Shown here: positions 8,601 to 11,022 of the stretch, piece by piece
Position numbering within the stretch: position 1 is the first letter of the stretch
Layout: each line of letters starts with the position of its first letter
Assembly: GCA_964528155.1 (NCBI GenBank)
Contig: CAZGRL010000118.1
Location: 1-11,022 of the forward strand
DNA length: 11,022 bases
Source: G001797105 sp964528155
GTDB taxonomy: Bacteria; Chloroflexota; Anaerolineae; Anaerolineales; E44-bin32
Direction: 5' to 3'
Position numbers and translations under genes: made by a program
The notes under the pieces: generated by a model
The model's input: only the letters and a program-made list of their open reading frames with translations
The model's database searches: none
Told to the model about the DNA's origin: nothing

Positions 8601-10502
8601 GGGATATGCCTGGCGAACGTTCTCCCAGAGGCCGAGCGGAGGTATCTGGAATCCCTCCGGCCGGCTGCGGGCAATCAAGTCTCCCGAGGCGGAGAGCGCT
8701 TCCACCCACCAGTAGTACCCGCCCTCTTCCAAAGTCGGCCTGCTGTGCAACTCTCGGTCAGACCTGAACACGTGCATGGTCGGGTCTTCGGGATCCGTGG
8801 TGTCCGCCGCACCCAATCCTACAAATGGTTGAAGCTCTTCTCCGATCAGGAATGTTCCTGTGGAGTGATGTAGCCGGATGATGTATTGCTCCGCGCCATC
8901 GAACGAGTGCCACCGAAACGTTGGACGCAAAGAAAGGACCATCGCCCAGTCGACCGGCGTTTCCACCTCGACGCGCTGGTAGTCGATCGCAGATAGGGAG
9001 ATGCCATGGACATCTGCAGCCTGTCCAGGCCGCGCGTGCTGCCACACGCCAACCAGATTCGGCACCGGTTGCATGTCCGAGGCGACTTGGGGAAGGCGCT
9101 GGTCGGAGTCTGTCTCGGACGAGAGATCTAGAATGTCACCCATCCGGGCCAGCCCATCTGAAAGGAAAGCACCTCGAGCGAAGTGCCCGAGCTGATCTGG
9201 CATATCCTCCCATGCAAGGAAATACCGCGGCAGGGGCAGCGTGTCGTCGAGATAGGCCACCTCTGGCCAATACTGGCTCCCTGCCTCGCTGACAATCGTC
9301 AGGTTCGTGCCGAACAGCCCCCCGGAGGCGGTTACTCGTTGGGCATATATCGTGAAGTCGGTTTCGGTCGTCCGATTATCATTCCAGAACACCACATACT
9401 GATCCAGCTGGGGGTCGTAGACTGCACGAGAGCCCCACTGGATGCGTGCGACGCCTGGTGTCACGAAGATCGTGCCGCCGAGCGGCGTCAGTGAAACGGC
9501 ATCAATCCTCTGTGCGCGAACATCTTCGCGAATTGTGCAGCTGATGTTGGTGCAGATGTACACACCATACGTGAGCAGATACTGGCCGTCCTCTCGGTTG
9601 TACGCCGCTCCTATGTCACCGTCGTATACAGGGGCATTGAGTATCTGTGTAAGAGTTGGATCCGATGGAACAGGTGTGAAGTTCACTTCGGTTCCAAGCA
9701 CGCCTGAGGGGGACATTCTGCGTCCGTACACCTCTCCGCGCAGCAAAGGTGCGAGCCCGGAGTTGCGGATGTCGAGCCAGATCAATAGGAACTCTCCCAG
9801 ATCTGGGTTGTAAGCCCCCCCGAACTGGTGTCCGACGGGCGTATGAACGAGCTGGGCAGTCTCCTCAGGAGAATCCCCAGTGGGTTGGGCAGGCACCCTC
9901 TGGACATACAGCGGTCCCGTCTCGTGTCCCTGGTCAGGGCCCTCCCGCCACATGATCACGAACACGCCACCCCCGGCCACAACCTTCACCTGGACGGGAC
10001 CCGGTAGGTTTAGGGCAACTGGGAATCTCGCGCCAACGGGAATGCCGGCTTCGTCGAGGTATCGAGCGTAGATATTCGTTGCCGTATCATCAGTTCGATC
10101 TTGCCACGCGACGAGATAGGAAGATGACGAATCTTCGTAGGCCACAACAGGACGCAGCTCGGATTCCGTCTCACCGGTGACGAGAATGTCCTCCGAAGGC
10201 GCAACCGGCGGTGGCTCTTCCAGGAGTCTTGGGCCCGGGGATTCGGTCGGCAAGTAGGTAGGGGTAGGGACAAGCGGTATCTCATCCGGCTGCGGCGTCG
10301 GAGTCGTCTCCTGGGCGCTGGCCCGCATGACGACCAGGCTCATGATGATGACTAGCACTCCCACCAACAGCGAAAGTGGGAGGAGGCGGAATCGAAACCC
10401 CTCTGTGGAAGTCCCTTCCGCCTCTGGAGCCGTACTCCTCGGTGTCGAAGGCTTCGCGGAGAGGTGCGCGCTGAGCTGCTGGCCAATATGGCTGTTCGAC
10501 AT
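5610..10502 (-). CDS. Giant multidomain surface protein with lytic-transglycosylase-like (GH23/SLT) domain
   Basis: 1630 aa from ATG 10502, chosen because AAGGGGG (10511-10517) lies 8 nt upstream; a GTG at 10565 would add 21 residues but has a poor site. Residues 40-59 are a membrane-spanning signal or anchor, with possible cleavage after ASA at 61-63, then a T/P-rich linker (65-104). About 119-509: seven repeats carrying a hydrophobic-W-x-[DE]-like strand (near 129, 180, 237, 307, 368, 426, 482), each followed by a Y-x-x-R-type strand, as in a beta-propeller. About 514-624: FN3-like. About 625-929: SLT-like, with PPDIMKAIVVGETGS (catalytic Glu candidate 671), YGLGQV (840-845), DPDLNLRAAT (870-879) and WYTGN (913-917), matching the order of GH23 motifs. 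999-1007: D-x-N-x-DG-x-x-E calcium-type loop (FG-GAP-like). 1162-1254 and 1257-1351: two Ig-like domains ending in DxxGN. 1354-1630: beta-helix-like end. Probably a cell-surface adhesin and peptidoglycan-acting protein; its partners are unknown. Confidence 0.85.
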   Translation of the reverse strand: MSNSHIGQQLSAHLSAKPSTPRSTAPEAEGTSTEGFRFRLLPLSLLVGVLVIIMSLVVMRASAQETTPTPQPDEIPLVPTPTYLPTESPGPRLLEEPPPVAPSEDILVTGETESELRPVVAYEDSSSSYLVAWQDRTDDTATNIYARYLDEAGIPVGARFPVALNLPGPVQVKVVAGGGVFVIMWREGPDQGHETGPLYVQRVPAQPTGDSPEETAQLVHTPVGHQFGGAYNPDLGEFLLIWLDIRNSGLAPLLRGEVYGRRMSPSGVLGTEVNFTPVPSDPTLTQILNAPVYDGDIGAAYNREDGQYLLTYGVYICTNISCTIREDVRAQRIDAVSLTPLGGTIFVTPGVARIQWGSRAVYDPQLDQYVVFWNDNRTTETDFTIYAQRVTASGGLFGTNLTIVSEAGSQYWPEVAYLDDTLPLPRYFLAWEDMPDQLGHFARGAFLSDGLARMGDILDLSSETDSDQRLPQVASDMQPVPNLVGVWQHARPGQAADVHGISLSAIDYQRVEVETPVDWAMVLSLRPTFRWHSFDGAEQYIIRLHHSTGTFLIGEELQPFVGLGAADTTDPEDPTMHVFRSDRELHSRPTLEEGGYYWWVEALSASGDLIARSRPEGFQIPPLGLWENVRQAYPGLSAQNPYWNQFDDLIYRWSEVRDIPPDIMKAIVVGETGSKLDVRLVRSPIGYPEDPSREPLEYPPTRAYLYEPSLDWIAFDSPSNVCPEDWEPDDCRRWRASAWMQTARSFSQPESPTFECADGQTIEECAAMALSEGTPYPYDDARGGFEFFDPLTIGRFLEEFGGGYSNPQHLEWMGDQGLDINQDYQMGGPAYAQYRVAASYGLGQVLYLGLESRWLGDSLDDVLPPELLYDPDLNLRAATRLFAHNRCVATRYNIPYAGAEDGDIDSWYWPIFWYTGNARKVDSVAAYYGLTHPTSMAGPNVLTLREEPPETIPDEFLEGESQTVCPDAAHAAPTSGSVSLIAYQIDPIPEEELAQGNVDLNDDGIEELVVASSTLPDDANPFRRGILRIYADDTPSELVWELTTVRPIEPMVVLTLHPPLGEAPPLLQVDWQAGAHGMETYFVRSTGTDYDVVPFDSDDDPDHDGGISSSGGGVQVEPDGSVLVFHRGEDSLEESLADVYVFDHDSYELERTITRDLSTIDVTPPSSQLETDPPANADGWVQSPVVVRISAEDDADIRRISASWVNTDETEAGELTVPFDVAQLRLEEGVWSVFFSAIDTYGNQEPEQVETVMADGTGPDVEAQLDGVLGPGGKYTSPVVVTLSASDPVLEDGSASSGVATIEFSVDGGGTWEVYEAELVVADEGIHTIQHRAVDRAGNTGPETTTTFEILSTQATARVSDFVLLGSEGVWVEQNGVVVDGDVGANISSPGPYLAKGSEVTIGIGATILDPGSRVLGDSVYIKNGGQIYDVYYNELDGLGEVLGQQFTPLDLPLVGAFPDLPVFSPGAQSFDVPQNGSLTLDPGAYGLLKARMGSAVTFTGGVYEFAEWDVGENVVLYFQAPSEIRIAGRLAVDQGSYLGPAPDSTGLDARDIVIYVSGVNGNSGNLGGTPKAAKFGIATEIHANVYAPNGTLWLRQNGRFTGAFLARWVDLGIGAEVTHLSQWTEGIID

Positions 10503-10510
10503 GACTGACG

Positions 10511-10517
10511 CCCCCTT
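10511..10517 (-). promoter_or_regulatory. Ribosome binding site that decides the start of the giant surface protein
   Basis: On the minus strand AAGGGGG lies 8 nt before ATG 10502. This is the best Shine-Dalgarno match near the start. It favours ATG 10502 over the in-frame GTG at 10565, which has no comparable site. The downstream start also gives an N-terminus that leads directly to the hydrophobic signal/anchor at residues 40-59. Confidence 0.65.
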
Positions 10518-10695
10518 CAGGTAGCTATGGCCGGAGTACTGGAATCGCTGATCACAAGATCCCACACATCCCGGACGGCGCGGCGGGAGAACACCTGATC
10601 AAGCGGAGTACCTCGTCTGACGCTTGACTGACTCAGTTTGGTGGAATGAAGATGCGGAGGCCCCCCTTGGAGGTGTCTTGGCTCCCCCCAACTCT

Positions 10696-10704
10696 ACTAT
10701 AGCA
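10696..10704 (-). promoter_or_regulatory. Candidate extended -10 promoter for the giant surface protein gene
   Basis: Reading the minus strand, TGCTATAGT fits the extended -10 consensus TGnTATAAT with one mismatch in the hexamer. I see no good -35 at the usual distance, which is tolerable for an extended -10 promoter. Transcription from here would give a leader of about 190 nt before ATG 10502. The core CTATAG is itself palindromic, so the plus strand also reads TACTAT just upstream of the virB4-like fragment. The two divergent genes might therefore share this AT-rich spot in otherwise GC-rich DNA. Confidence 0.35.
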
Positions 10705-10717
10705 TTCGTACGGAAAC

Positions 10718-10722
10718 AAGGA
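10718..10722 (+). promoter_or_regulatory. Ribosome binding site before the virB4-like fragment
   Basis: AAGGA lies 5 nt before ATG 10728. The spacing and match are good enough to allow translation from this internal-homologous Met. This is why the fragment is treated as a possible expressed short gene and not simply as a dead remnant. Confidence 0.45.
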
Positions 10723-10727
10723 CCTCC

Positions 10728-11022
10728 ATGCAGCAGATTACGTCCACGTGGGAGGCTAGTAGGCTCTTTCTGGCTGATGTCTACGCCCTCCTGGCGCAGG
10801 AGCTGCGCCAGGGGGAGGCGGGTACCGTGAGCATCATCGTGTCAACGCTGAGGGAGCACGCCGCGGAAGATGGCCGGTTCTTCGCCCTGTACAACACTCC
10901 AAGGCAGGTGGGCCTGCAGTCGGACCTTGCCGAGATTCAATTAGGACTGTCGGGGATCCACATAGCGGGCTTCGAGCGAGCCCTGGCTCACCACTTAGCG
11001 CTGCGAATCGCGGCTTCTCAGG
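10728..11022 (+). CDS. Second VirB4-like reading frame, N-terminally truncated, runs off the window
   Basis: From ATG 10728 the frame is open for 98 codons to the window edge. Residues 6-98 align without gaps to residues 660-752 of the VirB4 encoded at 1575-4331, with 69 of 93 identical by hand count. The first codons also match VirB4 from Met654 if one codon is deleted. The copy therefore starts after Walker A (533-540) and lacks the N-terminal domain and the P-loop; Walker B would lie just beyond the window. Of the 93 codons, 24 change the amino acid and 23 differ synonymously, with no stop or frameshift, which suggests it diverged under constraint. If it runs to the normal VirB4 end it would be about 265 aa. 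It may be a 5'-truncated pseudogene, a short protein translated from the AAGGA site, or a fragment of a second T4SS locus. It cannot be an active ATPase on its own. Confidence 0.75.
   Translation, partial: MQQITSTWEASRLFLADVYALLAQELRQGEAGTVSIIVSTLREHAAEDGRFFALYNTPRQVGLQSDLAEIQLGLSGIHIAGFERALAHHLALRIAASQ

Larger units (their letters stand above)
10503..10727. other. Divergent intergenic region
   Basis: 225 bp between the giant minus-strand gene and the plus-strand virB4-like fragment. Besides the candidate extended -10 and the ribosome binding sites at both ends, it holds an odd palindrome ACTGACTCAGT (10627-10637) and two copies of TGATCA (10549-10554 and 10596-10601) that might be regulator sites. 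None is strong enough to name. I found no convincing leftover of virB4 codons here upstream of 10728. Confidence 0.4.

Noticed and set aside
4334..10532. A shared GGCCATA heptamer in inverted orientation near both ends of the minus-strand module (4334-4339 area and 10526-10532)
   Set aside because: Seven bases are expected by chance at this distance. There is no longer terminal inverted repeat, no target duplication and no transposase gene.
10503..10565. Upstream GTG start that would lengthen the giant protein by 21 residues
   Set aside because: ATG 10502 has a strong AAGGGGG 8 nt upstream. The extra residues add nothing recognisable, and the signal already has a long n-region.
10624..10830. 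A 68-codon plus-strand frame crossing into the virB4-like fragment
   Set aside because: It overlaps the frame with clear VirB4 homology and has no homology of its own.
1..11022. CRISPR arrays, tRNA or rRNA genes, insertion sequences
   Set aside because: No regularly spaced repeats, no tRNA-like or rRNA-like stretches, and no transposase or integrase motifs were found on either strand.

Overview
The window looks like GC-rich bacterial chromosome or integrated-element DNA carrying part of a conjugative type IV secretion system (T4SS). The T4SS pieces are of the kind found in bacteria without a classical outer membrane: a TrbL/VirB6-like protein, a PrgI-family protein, then VirB4. The two secreted proteins have long Thr/Pro-rich linkers after their signal sequences and large beta-propeller/Ig-type ectodomains. 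That style is common in Chloroflexota (Anaerolineae-like lineages), so Chloroflexota is my best guess. It is an inference from style, not from a marker gene.

Layout. (1) 1-4331, plus strand: a tight three-gene T4SS operon. It holds the C-terminal part of a probable TrbL/VirB6-like polytopic protein (5' end outside the window), a 174-aa PrgI-like membrane protein, and a full-length 918-aa VirB4 ATPase with intact Walker A and B. (2) 4332-4394: a 63-bp gap between convergent genes with a GC-rich inverted repeat that could act as a terminator. (3) 4395-10502, minus strand: two exported proteins. One is a lipoprotein predicted to be a seven-bladed WD40-like propeller. The other is a 1630-aa surface protein whose domains run signal/anchor, propeller, FN3-like, lytic-transglycosylase-like, FG-GAP/EF-loop, two Ig-like, beta-helix-like. 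This block is visibly less GC-rich than the T4SS operon. (4) 10503-10727: a 225-bp divergent intergenic region with a good extended -10 for the large gene. (5) 10728-11022, plus strand: the start of a second virB4-like reading frame, open to the window edge. It matches VirB4 residues 654-752 but has no N-terminal half and no Walker A.

How they may work together. VirB4 would power substrate transfer and apparatus assembly, and PrgI and the TrbL-like protein would form the inner-membrane channel. No separate VirB1-type cell-wall hydrolase is visible in the operon, but the large exported protein contains a GH23/SLT-like domain, so it could supply local peptidoglycan opening and cell-surface contact. 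It is encoded on the opposite strand between two virB4 sequences, so it may instead be unrelated cargo. The flanking direct virB4 repeats (about 74% identical in protein) suggest an older duplication or rearrangement of the T4SS locus around the minus-strand module.
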